A stretch of 64,000 bases of DNA from Desulfopila aestuarii DSM 18488 (lineage in GTDB: Bacteria; Desulfobacterota; Desulfobulbia; Desulfobulbales; Desulfocapsaceae), in NCBI GenBank assembly GCA_945863875.1, contig CAMBBS010000001.1:124001-188000 (forward strand), in the 5' to 3' direction. Every line of letters starts with the position of its first letter. The stretch's first letter is position 1. Under the pieces are notes generated by a model. The model saw only the letters and a list, made by a program, of their open reading frames with translations, searched no databases and was not told where the DNA came from. Below are positions 45,688 to 54,618 of this stretch, in pieces. The position numbers and the translations under genes were made by a program.

Positions 45688-46665
45688 ATGAGGTGGTTAG
45701 CGTCTCTTGTTACAAGCCCGGTGGACATGGGGCGGTTGCTGGTTTTATTGTTCGTCTGTCTGTTGCTGCCCCTGACAGCTTTTGCCGAGCCGGAGAAAGC
45801 TGTCCTGATCACATCGATTTCGCATACAAAAAATTCCGCGGTCAAAGAGACGATTACCTTCACGTTGACGGCTCCGGTCGTCCCGAAGATATTTACCATA
45901 CGGGGAGAAAATCCTCGCCTGGTCCTGGATTTTCCCCAGTCTGACTATCAAGGGCACAATAGCATTGCCCTGCCTGGGAGTCTTCTGGCGGCGGCGATGC
46001 GGATCGGCATTCACCAGAGCCCCGTCAGGAAGACCAGAGTCGTTGTCGATTTGTCAAAAGACATCCACGTGCACTATGACACTGAATACTTAGCCGAGGC
46101 AAATACACTGGTGGTGACCCTCTCGTCTGCAACCGAAGAGGGGCAACAGGTTTTCAGCCCGGAGCTTTCGCTGCAAAGCCCAAAAGCTCCGCCGGGCCAG
46201 GAAGAGCTTTCCGCCAGGCCGCTCGACGAAAAACCCGTACCCCCCGCTTTTTCCGACAGGGCAGAAGCGGAGCAGCCAGATACAGAGGGTGCTCCCGCCC
46301 CGGTGGTGCCGGTAATTCTTGAAATTTCCTTTGACGATTCCTCCAGCAAAGGCGAGATGGCCCTCTTTCGCTTGAATGATTTTTTCCCGCCCACCGTCTC
46401 GGCGATCGAAAAATCCTCGCCACGGGTTATCTGTGATTTCATGGCCACGGATATAGGGCCGGACGTGGAAAAATTCATATCGACGAAGGGCAAATACATT
46501 GAGCGCATCCGCACCGTCAGGCTCCATGACCCGGAACTGGTGCGCGTTGTCCTTGAGCTCTCGCCCGACAAAAATTATGAATTACATCAGGTTTTTTTCA
46601 GAAATGACAACCTCTTCGTTTTGATTGTCAACGAGATGACTGCTGCAAAGCTGACGGGCCAATAA
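45688..46665 (+). CDS. AMIN-domain periplasmic protein
   Basis: 325 residues with a signal peptide (LLVLLFVCLLLPLTAFA). Two AMIN domains are visible: about 45-155 (TIRGENPRLVLDFPQSDYQG, then SPVRKTRVVVDLSKDIHVHY) and about 220-320 (SPRVICDFMATDIGPDVEKF, then HDPELVRVVLELSPDKNY), joined by a Pro/Glu-rich linker. AMIN domains bind peptidoglycan or target proteins to the septum or to secretins. Unlike AmiC or PilQ there is no amidase or secretin domain. It is on the opposite strand to its neighbours. Confidence 0.82.
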   Translation: MRWLASLVTSPVDMGRLLVLLFVCLLLPLTAFAEPEKAVLITSISHTKNSAVKETITFTLTAPVVPKIFTIRGENPRLVLDFPQSDYQGHNSIALPGSLLAAAMRIGIHQSPVRKTRVVVDLSKDIHVHYDTEYLAEANTLVVTLSSATEEGQQVFSPELSLQSPKAPPGQEELSARPLDEKPVPPAFSDRAEAEQPDTEGAPAPVVPVILEISFDDSSSKGEMALFRLNDFFPPTVSAIEKSSPRVICDFMATDIGPDVEKFISTKGKYIERIRTVRLHDPELVRVVLELSPDKNYELHQVFFRNDNLFVLIVNEMTAAKLTGQ

Positions 46666-46691
46666 TTGACGCCGGGGGAGGTGGTCTGCAG

Positions 46692-46728
46692 AGATTGAGA
46701 GCGCGGAGAGTGTCTGCGCTCTCAATCT
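46692..46728. terminator. 13-bp hairpin between convergent genes
   Basis: AGATTGAGAGCGC (46692-46704) pairs perfectly with GCGCTCTCAATCT (46716-46728) across an 11-base loop, 27 bases after the AMIN stop and 9 before the LolB-like stop. Neither side has a T run, so termination might rely on stem strength. It probably protects both transcripts. Confidence 0.7.
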
Positions 46729-46736
46729 AATCCACG

Positions 46737-47558
46737 TTACGGCATAAACTGCTGGGAGAAACCGGGCGGCGGCTGTAAGCGGTATGTCTTCTTCTCGTCG
46801 CTGATGTGAACATTAGCCAGCTTGATGTGTATGTCTGTGCCGTAATCCAGTCCGGCGATGCTGATGTCCAGAGGCTGCCTGCATTCCCCCAGTGTCACCC
46901 AGTCACCATAGGATATTTCCGCGACCTTTTGGCCCCTGCCGTTTTCCAGGATGCGTTCGATAAAGATCTCCTTTTCCCGGTCGAAGAGCAGATGGGCGAC
47001 GCCCGGCCGGTCCTTATTCTGAAATGTCAGCCACACACCTTTTCCATTCCGATCCTTGCGGATATCGGTTATCGCCTGGCTCGGCAGGAGGTTTCTTCCG
47101 GTCAGCAGGGATCCCCAGTCGCTTTTCAGGAAATATTCGGGAATGTTATTGCGCAGACCGAAGGAACGAAGGCTTCCGGCCAGATAATATTTTTGCAGAG
47201 TGTAAATGGCCTGGAAAGAGTTCTGATCACCGGCGATGACTAAAAGTGGCTGGCCGAAGGGGTTGGTCATGACAAATTTATACAAGGAGGGCATAGAAAA
47301 CTGCAGAAAGCCACGCAATGCTTTTTTCTCCAGAGGGCTCTCGTAGAAAAGGACAAGATCCCCTTCCAGCGTCCCGCCGCACCGTGCATCTCGGGCAACC
47401 AGGGTGTCGACCTGCTGGGTAACGGCGTCAGCACCAGCGTCGCCAAGTGGTTCCGTCCATGGTTTTCCTGCACAACCGCCAAGCCAAAATGCGGCAAGCA
47501 GGAAGAGCAGGGTCTGTTTACCCTGCGTAAAGAGTGATGTTTCAGTTTTCCAGGGCAT
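46737..47558 (-). CDS. Putative LolB-like outer-membrane lipoprotein
   Basis: 273 residues from the ATG at 47558, which overlaps the upstream TPR gene by 17 bases. The signal peptide (TLLFLLAAFWLGGC) ends in a lipobox. The mature part resembles the LolB/DUF4292 half-barrel: GTLEGDLVLFYESPLEKKAL, LYKFVMTNPFGQPLLVIAGD, and a later AEISYGDWVTLGE strand. It could help insert lipoproteins in the outer membrane, but sequence evidence is modest. It is the last gene of the pdxA-tmk-TPR operon. Confidence 0.68.
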   Translation of the reverse strand: MPWKTETSLFTQGKQTLLFLLAAFWLGGCAGKPWTEPLGDAGADAVTQQVDTLVARDARCGGTLEGDLVLFYESPLEKKALRGFLQFSMPSLYKFVMTNPFGQPLLVIAGDQNSFQAIYTLQKYYLAGSLRSFGLRNNIPEYFLKSDWGSLLTGRNLLPSQAITDIRKDRNGKGVWLTFQNKDRPGVAHLLFDREKEIFIERILENGRGQKVAEISYGDWVTLGECRQPLDISIAGLDYGTDIHIKLANVHISDEKKTYRLQPPPGFSQQFMP

Positions 47559-49260
47559 CGATTTTTTGTTGTATCTCTGCTTTGCTTTTCTCATCTTTAA
47601 ACATCTCATAGGCCTTCTGGTAAACCTCTCTCGCCTCCGGCAACCTCTCAAGAGAGCGGTATACGTCGCCGAGGTGATCGTAGATGTGCGGGTCATCACC
47701 AATCAGCTTCAAGGAACGTTCGAGTTCGCGTACTGCTTTTTGGAAATCACCAAGGCGGAAGTAAACCCAGCCAAGGCTGTCGATTATGAAACCGTTATCC
47801 GGTTTAAGGGTATTTGCACGGAGAATGTATTCAAGTGCCTTTTGGAGATGGATGTTCCTGTCAGCCCAGGTGTAGCCGATATAATTAAGTGCTTCGGCAT
47901 GGTCCGGCTGCAGCACCAGCACTTTTTCCATTATACCGATGGCCTGTTCATACAGGCCGTTTTTTTCCAGCACCAGGCCATATTCAAAAAGCAGCTGATG
48001 GTTGTCCGGGTAGATATTGATCGCCCCTGCCATGAGGGTCATGGCTTTATCGTTCTCCCCTTTTGCCTGGTAAAGAGAAGACAGCAGGGCATAGAAAAGC
48101 GGACTCCCGTCGGCCTCCGCTGCGGTGTGCAGCTGCAAAAGCTTAATCGCCTCATCGATATTGCCGAGCGTCTGGTAGATGCGGGTCTGCAGATAAACAG
48201 CCTCTTCCAGTTCCTCACTGCTGCTTTTGATGTGGCCGAGATGACTGAGGCTGGTGGCATAATCTTTTTCCTGGTAGGCGAGCAGGGCAAGCAAATAGCG
48301 CGCTTCGGAATTGTCCTCCGCCCGGATGATTTTGCTGAGTACTTTTTTTGCCTCGCCCGCTTCATTTTGCCGCAACAGTACCTTGGCGACGATGAGATCG
48401 ATATGTGCCGGGTTTTCACTGTACAGGCGGGCATTGTACAACGCCTCCAGGGCCTCGGCGTTTTGCTCCAGGTCAAGAAGGGTTTGAATTCGACTGAGTG
48501 CGGCCCGTTCATCAAGCGGGTCTTCATCGGTTATGGTCGTGTAGACGCGCAGGGCGTCACGGTACATTCCCTGGTCGACGTAAAAAAAGCCGATTTCAAA
48601 GGCCAGTTCTTTTGACCAGTTGAGGGAGAGGGCCTTTTCGTATTCCTTCGCCGCATCCTGAAATTTTTCCATCTGTTTGAGCAGTCTGGCATAGGACAGA
48701 TGGGTAAAATACGAATCAACGTCGTTTGCCAGTAATTTTCTGAATATGTCCTCGGCCTGTTGGTATCGCTCCAAATGGCTGTAGAGAAGGGCCAGGCGCA
48801 GGTGGACGCCTTCATTGTCGGGTTCTCTCGCAAGTACCTGGTTATACAGCAGCAGAGCTTTTTCGATGTTGCCCTGTTGAATATACAGGCTTGCCAGCAG
48901 CAGCCGATAGGTGTTGCTGCCGGGATGATCCTCTATGGCCTGGGCGAGCCAGTCGGCCGCCTTGGCCAGCTCGCCCATTTTCAGGAGGAGCAGGGGGATT
49001 TTCTCTTTTATATATGTGGCTTCCTGGTCGCAGATAAGCGCTTTTTCGTAGGCCTCCAGTGCCTCGGCATACTGTTCATGAAATTCGGCGTGGGTTCCCC
49101 AGAGAAAATAAAAGTAAGCACAGGACAGATCGACCTGATCTTCTGCGGCTGCGGTCACCGGGGCGGGGGGCGTCTGGTCGGCGGCCGGCTGGGTAACCGC
49201 ACAGGAGCTGAGCAGGAGGCAGCAGCAGAAAGCACAGAGGAGATGCGAGCAGAAGGCCAT
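47542..49260 (-). CDS. TPR-repeat lipoprotein
   Basis: 572 residues. A signal peptide with lipobox (LLCAFCCCLLLSSC) indicates an outer- or inner-membrane anchor facing the periplasm. More than ten tetratricopeptide repeats follow (for example YAEALEAYEKALICDQEATY, AEDIFRKLLANDVDSYF and EALNYIGYTWADRNIHLQKA). TPR solenoids bind partner proteins. The gene sits between tmk and a LolB-like lipoprotein, so it may act in envelope assembly or export. It starts four bases after the tmk stop. Confidence 0.9.
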   Translation of the reverse strand: MAFCSHLLCAFCCCLLLSSCAVTQPAADQTPPAPVTAAAEDQVDLSCAYFYFLWGTHAEFHEQYAEALEAYEKALICDQEATYIKEKIPLLLLKMGELAKAADWLAQAIEDHPGSNTYRLLLASLYIQQGNIEKALLLYNQVLAREPDNEGVHLRLALLYSHLERYQQAEDIFRKLLANDVDSYFTHLSYARLLKQMEKFQDAAKEYEKALSLNWSKELAFEIGFFYVDQGMYRDALRVYTTITDEDPLDERAALSRIQTLLDLEQNAEALEALYNARLYSENPAHIDLIVAKVLLRQNEAGEAKKVLSKIIRAEDNSEARYLLALLAYQEKDYATSLSHLGHIKSSSEELEEAVYLQTRIYQTLGNIDEAIKLLQLHTAAEADGSPLFYALLSSLYQAKGENDKAMTLMAGAINIYPDNHQLLFEYGLVLEKNGLYEQAIGIMEKVLVLQPDHAEALNYIGYTWADRNIHLQKALEYILRANTLKPDNGFIIDSLGWVYFRLGDFQKAVRELERSLKLIGDDPHIYDHLGDVYRSLERLPEAREVYQKAYEMFKDEKSKAEIQQKIDALEN

Positions 49261-49263
49261 ATC

Positions 49264-49893
49264 TTAAACCCGACCGGTTGAGAAGACAGGGAGAAGAGAA
49301 TGGACGCATTCTATGACCAGGCGGTGCACCTCGGCTATCGATCCCCCGGCGTCTATCGGCCGGATATAGGGCCGTTTGATGGCACCAAAGATGGCGGCGA
49401 CGCGAGCGAGATTGTCCCTTTGCTCAAAATCGTTCAGCAGGTCGCCGCGCCCGGAGGTGATTCTGTCCAGGCCGGTGTCCAGGGGTACCTGGAAAAGCAG
49501 GGCCAGATCCGGATCGGGGGCAAAGCGGTTCAGTTTGAGGATATGTTCAGGGTCAAATCCCAAGGCCCCCTGGTAGGCAACGGTGGAGAGAAAATAACGA
49601 TCGCAGAGAATAACTTTTCCCTGCTCCAGAGCCGGAGCCAGCACTTGCCGTACATGCTCCCGGCGATCGGCTAAAAACAGCTCCAGCTCTTCTTCACGGC
49701 TGTATTGCTTGCGGTCCATATACAGGGAACGTATTTTCTGTCCATAGCGTCCCTCGGTTGGCTCCCGGGTGGTGAGGATCGAATAGCCTCTGTCCTGCAG
49801 GTAATGACCGAGCAGCTGCAGCTGCGTTGATTTTCCTGTGCCGTCGGTGCCCTCAAACACGATCAATATCCCTCGTCTCACCAGGCTGGTCAT
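49264..49893 (-). CDS. tmk: Thymidylate kinase
   Basis: 209 residues. Phosphorylates dTMP to dTDP. The P-loop FEGTDGTGKSTQLQLL (about 13-28), DRYFLSTVAYQGALG (with DRY binding the substrate) and a lid with basic residues mark the family. Its ATG overlaps the pdxA stop (ATGA), and the TPR gene starts four bases after its own stop, so the genes are coupled. Confidence 0.97.
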   Translation of the reverse strand: MTSLVRRGILIVFEGTDGTGKSTQLQLLGHYLQDRGYSILTTREPTEGRYGQKIRSLYMDRKQYSREEELELFLADRREHVRQVLAPALEQGKVILCDRYFLSTVAYQGALGFDPEHILKLNRFAPDPDLALLFQVPLDTGLDRITSGRGDLLNDFEQRDNLARVAAIFGAIKRPYIRPIDAGGSIAEVHRLVIECVHSLLPVFSTGRV

Positions 49894-50903
49894 AGTGTAA
49901 TCTTTTGCCCCCGGTAGATGGTGCGGTTGCGGCTTATGGCGGCGGCGAGACGTACTGCTTCGTCGAGACTCCGGTGGTCGGCGAGGCCTTTGCCGGCAAT
50001 ATCATAGGCGGTGCCGTGATCAACGGAGGTGCGGACAAGCGGCAGGCCGAGGGTGATGTTGACGCCGTCGGCAAAATGGAGCAGTTTAAACGGAATAAGT
50101 CCCTGGTCGTGATACATGCAGACCACTGCGTCAAACGCCCCGGAAGCGGCCTTGAAAAACACCGTATCGGGTGGATAAGGGCCGGAGACGTCGATATTCT
50201 CAGCCCGGGCCTGTTCCACAGCCGGGCCGATGACCTGCTCTTCTTCGTCGCCGAACAGGTTGTTTTCGCCGCCATGGGGGTTGAGTCCGGCGACGGCGAT
50301 CCTCGGGGTTTTGATGGCAAAGTCCATCCCCAGCGCCTGGTGGGTGATGCGGATCATGCGGCAAACTGCCTCAATGGTGAGAAGAGACGCCACCTCACGA
50401 AGCGGGCAGTGAATGGTGACCAGGGTGACGCGTAGCCTGCTGCCGGCCAGCATCATGGCATAGTTGGACGTTTTGGTGAGACTGGCGAGCATTTCCGTGT
50501 GACCGGGGAAAAGGTATCCCGCGTCATTGAGCGAGCGTTTGGAAATGGGACACGTCGCTATTCCCCCGATACACCCCCGCTGCGCCAGTTGCACCCCCGC
50601 CTCAATGTAATGGGCCATAGCGATACCGGTGGCGCCATTAGGGCGACCCCATTGAATATCTTCCGGACGAAGTGCGGAAAGTTGCACGACGGGGATACCC
50701 TGCCCGGGCAGCGCGGTACCTGGCGTCCATGGTACGCAGGTGGCGGGTAACCGGAGATCTGCGCCGCATTTTTCAAGAACCGCCTGGTCGCCGAGCACAA
50801 CTGTCTGCAGTTCACAGGATGTGTGGTTCCCGGCAAAAGAGCGCAGTATAATTTCAGGGCCGATTCCGGCAGGACAACCCATGGTAATACCTATTATAGT
50901 CAT
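49890..50903 (-). CDS. pdxA: 4-hydroxythreonine-4-phosphate dehydrogenase
   Basis: 337 residues. Oxidises 4-phosphohydroxythreonine in the DXP-dependent pyridoxal-phosphate pathway. The start GITMGCPAGIGPEI is characteristic (usually GDPAGIGPE; here Cys replaces Asp). Metal-binding histidines are in FPGHTEMLA, and the MYHDQGLIPFKLL and GTAYDIAGKGLAD segments are conserved. A possible leaderless promoter lies immediately upstream. No pdxJ is in the window. It heads the tmk-TPR-lipoprotein operon. Confidence 0.95.
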   Translation of the reverse strand: MTIIGITMGCPAGIGPEIILRSFAGNHTSCELQTVVLGDQAVLEKCGADLRLPATCVPWTPGTALPGQGIPVVQLSALRPEDIQWGRPNGATGIAMAHYIEAGVQLAQRGCIGGIATCPISKRSLNDAGYLFPGHTEMLASLTKTSNYAMMLAGSRLRVTLVTIHCPLREVASLLTIEAVCRMIRITHQALGMDFAIKTPRIAVAGLNPHGGENNLFGDEEEQVIGPAVEQARAENIDVSGPYPPDTVFFKAASGAFDAVVCMYHDQGLIPFKLLHFADGVNITLGLPLVRTSVDHGTAYDIAGKGLADHRSLDEAVRLAAAISRNRTIYRGQKITL

Positions 50904-50911
50904 AAGCGATT

Positions 50912-50939
50912 AGTATACCACGAAAAAATAATTAAGCAA
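50912..50939 (-). promoter_or_regulatory. Possible extended -10 promoter of pdxA
   Basis: On the minus strand TGGTATACT (extended -10, hexamer 50912-50917) is preceded 16 bases earlier by TTGCTT (50934-50939). Transcription would begin at about 50904-50906, at or next to the pdxA ATG at 50903, so the mRNA may be leaderless. There is no Shine-Dalgarno sequence before that ATG, which is consistent. Confidence 0.4.
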
Positions 50940-51029
50940 GGCAGTCAGGAAAGGCCAGGAGAAGTTTTTTTTTCTATGTGCCCGCCCACCATGGCCATCG
51001 GTCAGGGGAGATCAGGTGTAACTTTTTAC

Positions 51030-51297
51030 GCCGGCGTTCTCAATAGACTCTACAGTAAGCAGCCGATCGGGTATCCGCAAAGATCAAATGCGTTGTGGAG
51101 AGGATCGATCTGCTGCCGGGCGGCCTCGCCACAGGGCACGACCATAACGTCCTATCTGGCCAAAACATCAGAGAAATGCTCTTGCGCCGGTTTTGCGGCG
51201 GTAGTTTTTGATGGGGAGCGGCTATCCTTTTTTTCTCCAGGTATCCGGCGACTGTTGCCCCACCGCTCCGGCCGAGGCGCTGGCGACTATTCGACAT
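51030..51297 (-). pseudogene. yraN: Frameshifted yraN (UPF0102 family)
   Basis: The ATG at 51297 overlaps the rnhB stop, as is common for yraN after rnhB. Frame one reads MSNSRQRLGRSGGATVAGYL then EKK, matching UPF0102 starts. A one-base shift in the following A-run gives KNYRRKTG, the next conserved element, but a stop intervenes (K-G-stop). The downstream DNA, again in frame one, gives ISLMFWPDRTLW, resembling the EIDLIARDGRTLVFVEVK segment with changes. No frame runs through to the end. The gene appears inactivated by several small indels. Its boundary at the 3' side is approximate. Confidence 0.65.
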
Positions 51298-51931
51298 ATT
51301 CTCTCACCCCCCGGAAAGTTTGGCGATGAATCGGGCAGATGCCGTTTTTTTCTATGGCCAGGCGATGTGTGCGGGTAGGATACCCTTTATTTTGCTGGAA
51401 ATTGTAGGCGGGAAATTGCTGGTGGTATTTGACCATGATGTGGTCGCGGGTGATTTTCGCCAGGATGCTTGCTGCGGCAATGGAGCTGCTTTTCGATTCT
51501 CCTTTTACCAGCGCCGCCTGGGCGGTGGGCAGAGGCAGGATGAATTTGCCGTCAACGAGAATGAAATCAGGAGCTGATCCTTTGAGGTTGTGCACCGCCC
51601 TTTTCATAGCCAGCAGGGAGGCCTGCAGAATATTGATCTCGTCTATTTTTTTCTCGGAAACAATACCAAGACCGAAATCGGCGCCCATTTCCTGCAGACG
51701 GTGACTCAGTTCGAGCCTTTTGCCATGGGTGAGAATTTTTGAATCGACAAAAGAGGCGTGGTCACAGCCGGGGGGCAGGACGACACAGGCAGCCACCACC
51801 GGGCCGGCCAGCGGTCCACGACCTGCTTCATCACACCCGCCGACACAGCAATACCCCTTTGCATGGAGGTGCCGTTCAAACCGGTAATTATCCTCGTTGC
51901 CGAAGAGTTCGGGGAAAACGAAATTCGTCAT
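51287..51931 (-). CDS. rnhB: Ribonuclease HII
   Basis: 214 residues. Removes misincorporated ribonucleotides and RNA from RNA/DNA hybrids. The catalytic motif GGCDEAGRGPLAGPVVAA is at about 31-48, DSKILTHGKRLELSHRL follows, and the SSIAAASILAKITRD segment is conserved. It is the last intact gene of the rpsP-rplS operon, 88 bases after the rplS stop. An extra N-terminal segment of about 25 residues precedes the motif. Confidence 0.96.
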   Translation of the reverse strand: MTNFVFPELFGNEDNYRFERHLHAKGYCCVGGCDEAGRGPLAGPVVAACVVLPPGCDHASFVDSKILTHGKRLELSHRLQEMGADFGLGIVSEKKIDEINILQASLLAMKRAVHNLKGSAPDFILVDGKFILPLPTAQAALVKGESKSSSIAAASILAKITRDHIMVKYHQQFPAYNFQQNKGYPTRTHRLAIEKNGICPIHRQTFRGVREYVE

Positions 51932-51959
51932 CGGAGCAGGGGCTTTTGTCTGTGCGTGT

Positions 51960-51998
51960 CCGGTTCTGACTGCAGGCCGACAGCCAAGTCAGAACCGG
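51960..51998 (-). terminator. 12-bp hairpin between rplS and rnhB
   Basis: CCGGTTCTGACT (51960-51971) pairs perfectly with AGTCAGAACCGG (51987-51998) over a 15-base loop. No T run follows on the minus strand. It lies 21 bases after rplS and 29 before rnhB and might give partial termination or protect the 3' end of the ribosomal-protein mRNA. Confidence 0.6.
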
Positions 51999-52001
51999 CA
52001 T

Positions 52002-52017
52002 GATACCTCCCGGTATC
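52002..52017 (-). terminator. Short hairpin at the rplS stop
   Basis: GATACC (52002-52007) pairs with GGTATC (52012-52017) over a TCCC loop, directly after the rplS stop codon (52019 on the minus strand). Together with the larger hairpin next to it, it forms a tandem structure. Confidence 0.45.
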
Positions 52018-52018
52018 C

Positions 52019-52372
52019 TTAGCGCGGCAGGCCGCGCTCACGGATACGTGCAGCTTTACCGGTGAGGTTGCGCAGGTAATAGAGGCGAGCTCGACGGACA
52101 CGGCCGCGGGTGATGACTTCAATCTGTTCAATGCGCGGGTTGTGGTAAGAAAAAGTTTTTTCTACCCCGACGCCATGGGAAATTTTCCGCACGGTGTAGC
52201 TGGCGTCCATAGTCCCGTTCTTTCGTTTGATAACCACCCCTTGAAACATCTGCACCCGCTCTTTACCGCCTTCAATGATGCGGATATGCACTTTTACGGT
52301 GTCGCCGGGACGGAAATCCGGGTGGTCCTGTCGTAACTGCTCTTGGTTGATTCTGTCAATAATTATGCTCAT
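52019..52372 (-). CDS. rplS: 50S ribosomal protein L19
   Basis: 117 residues. Part of the large subunit at the interface with the small subunit. Sequence landmarks are [40 protein letters not shown], and [20 protein letters not shown]. The operon order ffh-rpsP-khpA-rimM-trmD-RNA methyltransferase-rplS is conserved in this group. It follows the methyltransferase gene by 91 bases. Confidence 0.98.
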   Translation of the reverse strand: MSIIIDRINQEQLRQDHPDFRPGDTVKVHIRIIEGGKERVQMFQGVVIKRKNGTMDASYTVRKISHGVGVEKTFSYHNPRIEQIEVITRGRVRRARLYYLRNLTGKAARIRERGLPR

Positions 52373-52463
52373 GGCGTCTTCTATAGGTTGAAGTATAGGT
52401 ATAGGTAGGATTCGATCCTGTTTCTGACTAAATACAATTAACGTCTCATTTCTTTACATACCC

Positions 52464-53018
52464 TCAGGCGCCGAGCAGTCTGTCAAAAATGATTGACGCG
52501 GCTGAACGGACCGAGAGGTGATTGTACTGTGTTCCTCCCATGATCGGCGGCAGGGTTGCATCCGTTACCTGGAGTATTTCCGGGGCCAGGCCATGCGCTG
52601 TACCAAAAAGCAGCAAAACCGGCTCTCCCTGGGCTATTCTCTGCCCAATTTCCAAATAACTGACTGTGTTGTCGCGCAAAAGAGCACTTGTTGCAACAAT
52701 CAGTGGGCGTATGCCGTATTGTTCTGTAAGGCGTTGAATGACCGTTTCCAGTGAATCGGCAAGCTCGACGATACCAAGCGCTTCTTTCCTGGCCGGGTTG
52801 TACGTCGCGCCGTGTCCGGTCTGCCAGTGGGCCAATAATTCCCGGACAAGTTGTTGCTGATCCTCGTAGGGCGTCGTTATGAAATAGTTGGCCAGTCCAT
52901 AGGTTTTCGCCGCCCTGGCTATGTCATGTATATCAAGATTAGTGACGGCGGAGCCGATCACCTCATCCCGCTTGTTCATCACCGGATGATGGATCAGGGC
53001 TATGTTCAGCGTGGTCAT
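52464..53018 (-). CDS. SAM-dependent RNA methyltransferase (PF09936-type SPOUT)
   Basis: 184 residues from the ATG at 53018, which overlaps the trmD stop (ATGA). Fits the family usually found between trmD and rplS in Desulfobacterota and some other anaerobes: [20 protein letters not shown] at the start, [18 protein letters not shown] in the middle of a knotted SPOUT domain, and a [20 protein letters not shown] end. The last segment is the cofactor-binding knot. RNA substrate is not established. Confidence 0.85.
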   Translation of the reverse strand: MTTLNIALIHHPVMNKRDEVIGSAVTNLDIHDIARAAKTYGLANYFITTPYEDQQQLVRELLAHWQTGHGATYNPARKEALGIVELADSLETVIQRLTEQYGIRPLIVATSALLRDNTVSYLEIGQRIAQGEPVLLLFGTAHGLAPEILQVTDATLPPIMGGTQYNHLSVRSAASIIFDRLLGA

Positions 53019-53791
53019 TTCCCTGTAACTTCCTTTTCTTCCCGACGACACTGCGTTACCGCCTCGAAAAGATGGTGTTTTTTCAACAGCACTCCTTCAG
53101 CGGCGGTAAAATTTTCCTTCTGCAGCAGATCCGGCCGTCTTTCCAGGGTTCGTTTAACCGAGGCGATAAACCGGAATGTCTCAATTTTTTCATGGTTGCC
53201 GGACAGCAGCTCCTCCGGCACCGACAATTCCTTGAAAACCCGCGGTCTGGTATACTGCGGATGCTTCAGGAGATTTCTGCTGAAGGTATCTTTTGTTGCT
53301 GAATCAGCGCAGCCGAGGACACCTGGCAGCAGGCGGGTGATGGAATCAACAAGCACCATGGCCGCCAGTTCACCGCCGGTGAGTATAAAATCACCAATGG
53401 AGATTTCATCGTCCACATAACAGTTGCGGAACCGCTCGTCAACACCTTCGTACCGTCCGCAGACGAGAATGAGGTGTTTTTCTAGGGCGAGCTCGGCGGC
53501 AACCGTCTGATTATACCTGCGGCCCTGTGGACTGAGCAGAATGACCCTCGCGCCCTGGCCGTCCTTTTTTCTGCTCTCGACCGCCGCGGCCAGTGGTTCA
53601 GGCTTCATGACCATGCCTTCGCCGCCACCAAAGGGCCGGTCATCGGTCATCGCATGCGGCCCGTCGGCGAATATCCGGAGATCAATAATATTGGCGCTGA
53701 TCTGACCATGTAACAGCGCCCTTCGGATAATGCCCTCTTGCAGAGGCGACTCGACAAGGTCGGGAAAAATTGTTAAAATATCAAAGATCAT
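53015..53791 (-). CDS. trmD: tRNA (guanine-N1)-methyltransferase
   Basis: 258 residues from the ATG at 53791 ([17 protein letters not shown]). Methylates G37 of tRNAs, preventing frameshifting. The knot-forming SPOUT signature [13 protein letters not shown] (about 109-121), [18 protein letters not shown] and the C-terminal [13 protein letters not shown] are diagnostic. The longer frame to 53863 has no family support. The rimM gene lies 13 bases upstream. Confidence 0.97.
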   Translation of the reverse strand: MIFDILTIFPDLVESPLQEGIIRRALLHGQISANIIDLRIFADGPHAMTDDRPFGGGEGMVMKPEPLAAAVESRKKDGQGARVILLSPQGRRYNQTVAAELALEKHLILVCGRYEGVDERFRNCYVDDEISIGDFILTGGELAAMVLVDSITRLLPGVLGCADSATKDTFSRNLLKHPQYTRPRVFKELSVPEELLSGNHEKIETFRFIASVKRTLERRPDLLQKENFTAAEGVLLKKHHLFEAVTQCRREEKEVTGK

Positions 53792-53804
53792 GCAGGGAAT
53801 TCTT

Positions 53805-54362
53805 TTATCTCGAGTCGCCTGCTTCATTGTACAGATCCAGCAGTCCCGGCGGTGGGTCGACAATCAGTTCTTCAGCGGTCTCACCGACAACAATACTTTT
53901 GGTAATCGGGATGAGAATTTCTTCTTTTCCCGATTTCACCACCAGTATGTCCTGGGCGCCATTGTTGAAAAGGCTCTCCACACGGCCGATATTCCGGCCG
54001 TTCAGGTCTCTGACCAGTTTGCCCTGGCAGCGGTACCAGTAATATTCGTCGCCGGCCGGCTCCGGCAGAAGGTCCTTGGCGAAAAGAACACCCCTGCCTT
54101 CGATTTCCTCGGCCTGATTGCGATTGGTAACCGACGCCAGTTTTACGACGACGGTTTTCCCCTGGATCCGGAGATTTTCCACAGCAAGGGGGGGGGAGAT
54201 GATTCCGGTTTTGCTGACCAGAACCAGCTCCGGGTACCCTTGAAAATTTCCAGGCTGACCGGAAAAAGAAAATATTTTCACCTCCCCCCGCAAGCCCTGC
54301 GCCCTGGTTATTTTTCCCAAAAGAACATACTTGTCAGGGGGGTAAGGATATTCTTCGGTCAT
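53805..54362 (-). CDS. rimM: 16S rRNA processing protein RimM
   Basis: 185 residues from the ATG at 54362; a TTG three codons earlier is in frame. RimM binds S19 and helps mature the 30S head. The N-terminal domain has [20 protein letters not shown] and the second PRC-barrel domain has [20 protein letters not shown] followed by [20 protein letters not shown]. Spacing to the genes on either side is 13 bases or less, so it is part of the operon. Confidence 0.95.
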   Translation of the reverse strand: MTEEYPYPPDKYVLLGKITRAQGLRGEVKIFSFSGQPGNFQGYPELVLVSKTGIISPPLAVENLRIQGKTVVVKLASVTNRNQAEEIEGRGVLFAKDLLPEPAGDEYYWYRCQGKLVRDLNGRNIGRVESLFNNGAQDILVVKSGKEEILIPITKSIVVGETAEELIVDPPPGLLDLYNEAGDSR

Positions 54363-54374
54363 ACCCACCAATGG

Positions 54375-54605
54375 CTACTCAACAATCTCAAGCCTTGATC
54401 GTTTGTCATCTTTGGCGGCAACGGCGGCGAGTATGGAGCGCAGAGCCCTCGCCGTCCGTCCCTGTTTGCCGATGACCTTGCCCAAGTCTTCCGGAGCAAC
54501 AGCCAGCTCAATGGTCACATTACTCTCTTCGTCGGTCCGGGTGACTTTGACGGCCTCCGGTTGATCGACCAGGGATCTGGCGATACCGGCTATAAGTTTT
54601 TCCAT
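54375..54605 (-). CDS. khpA: KH-domain RNA-binding protein KhpA
   Basis: 76 residues from the ATG at 54605; a GTG one codon earlier is possible. The KH motif VIGKQGRTARALRSIL (GxxG loop with GKQG) is clear. KhpA forms a dimer with KhpB in many Gram-positive bacteria; in proteobacterial-type operons it lies between rpsP and rimM, as here. It is 13 bases after rpsP. Confidence 0.95.
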   Translation of the reverse strand: MEKLIAGIARSLVDQPEAVKVTRTDEESNVTIELAVAPEDLGKVIGKQGRTARALRSILAAVAAKDDKRSRLEIVE

Positions 54606-54618
54606 CACTATTCCAACA

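Noticed and set aside
47404-48615. 403-residue open frame antisense to the TPR lipoprotein
   Set aside because: Opposite a clear TPR gene and without any recognisable motif.
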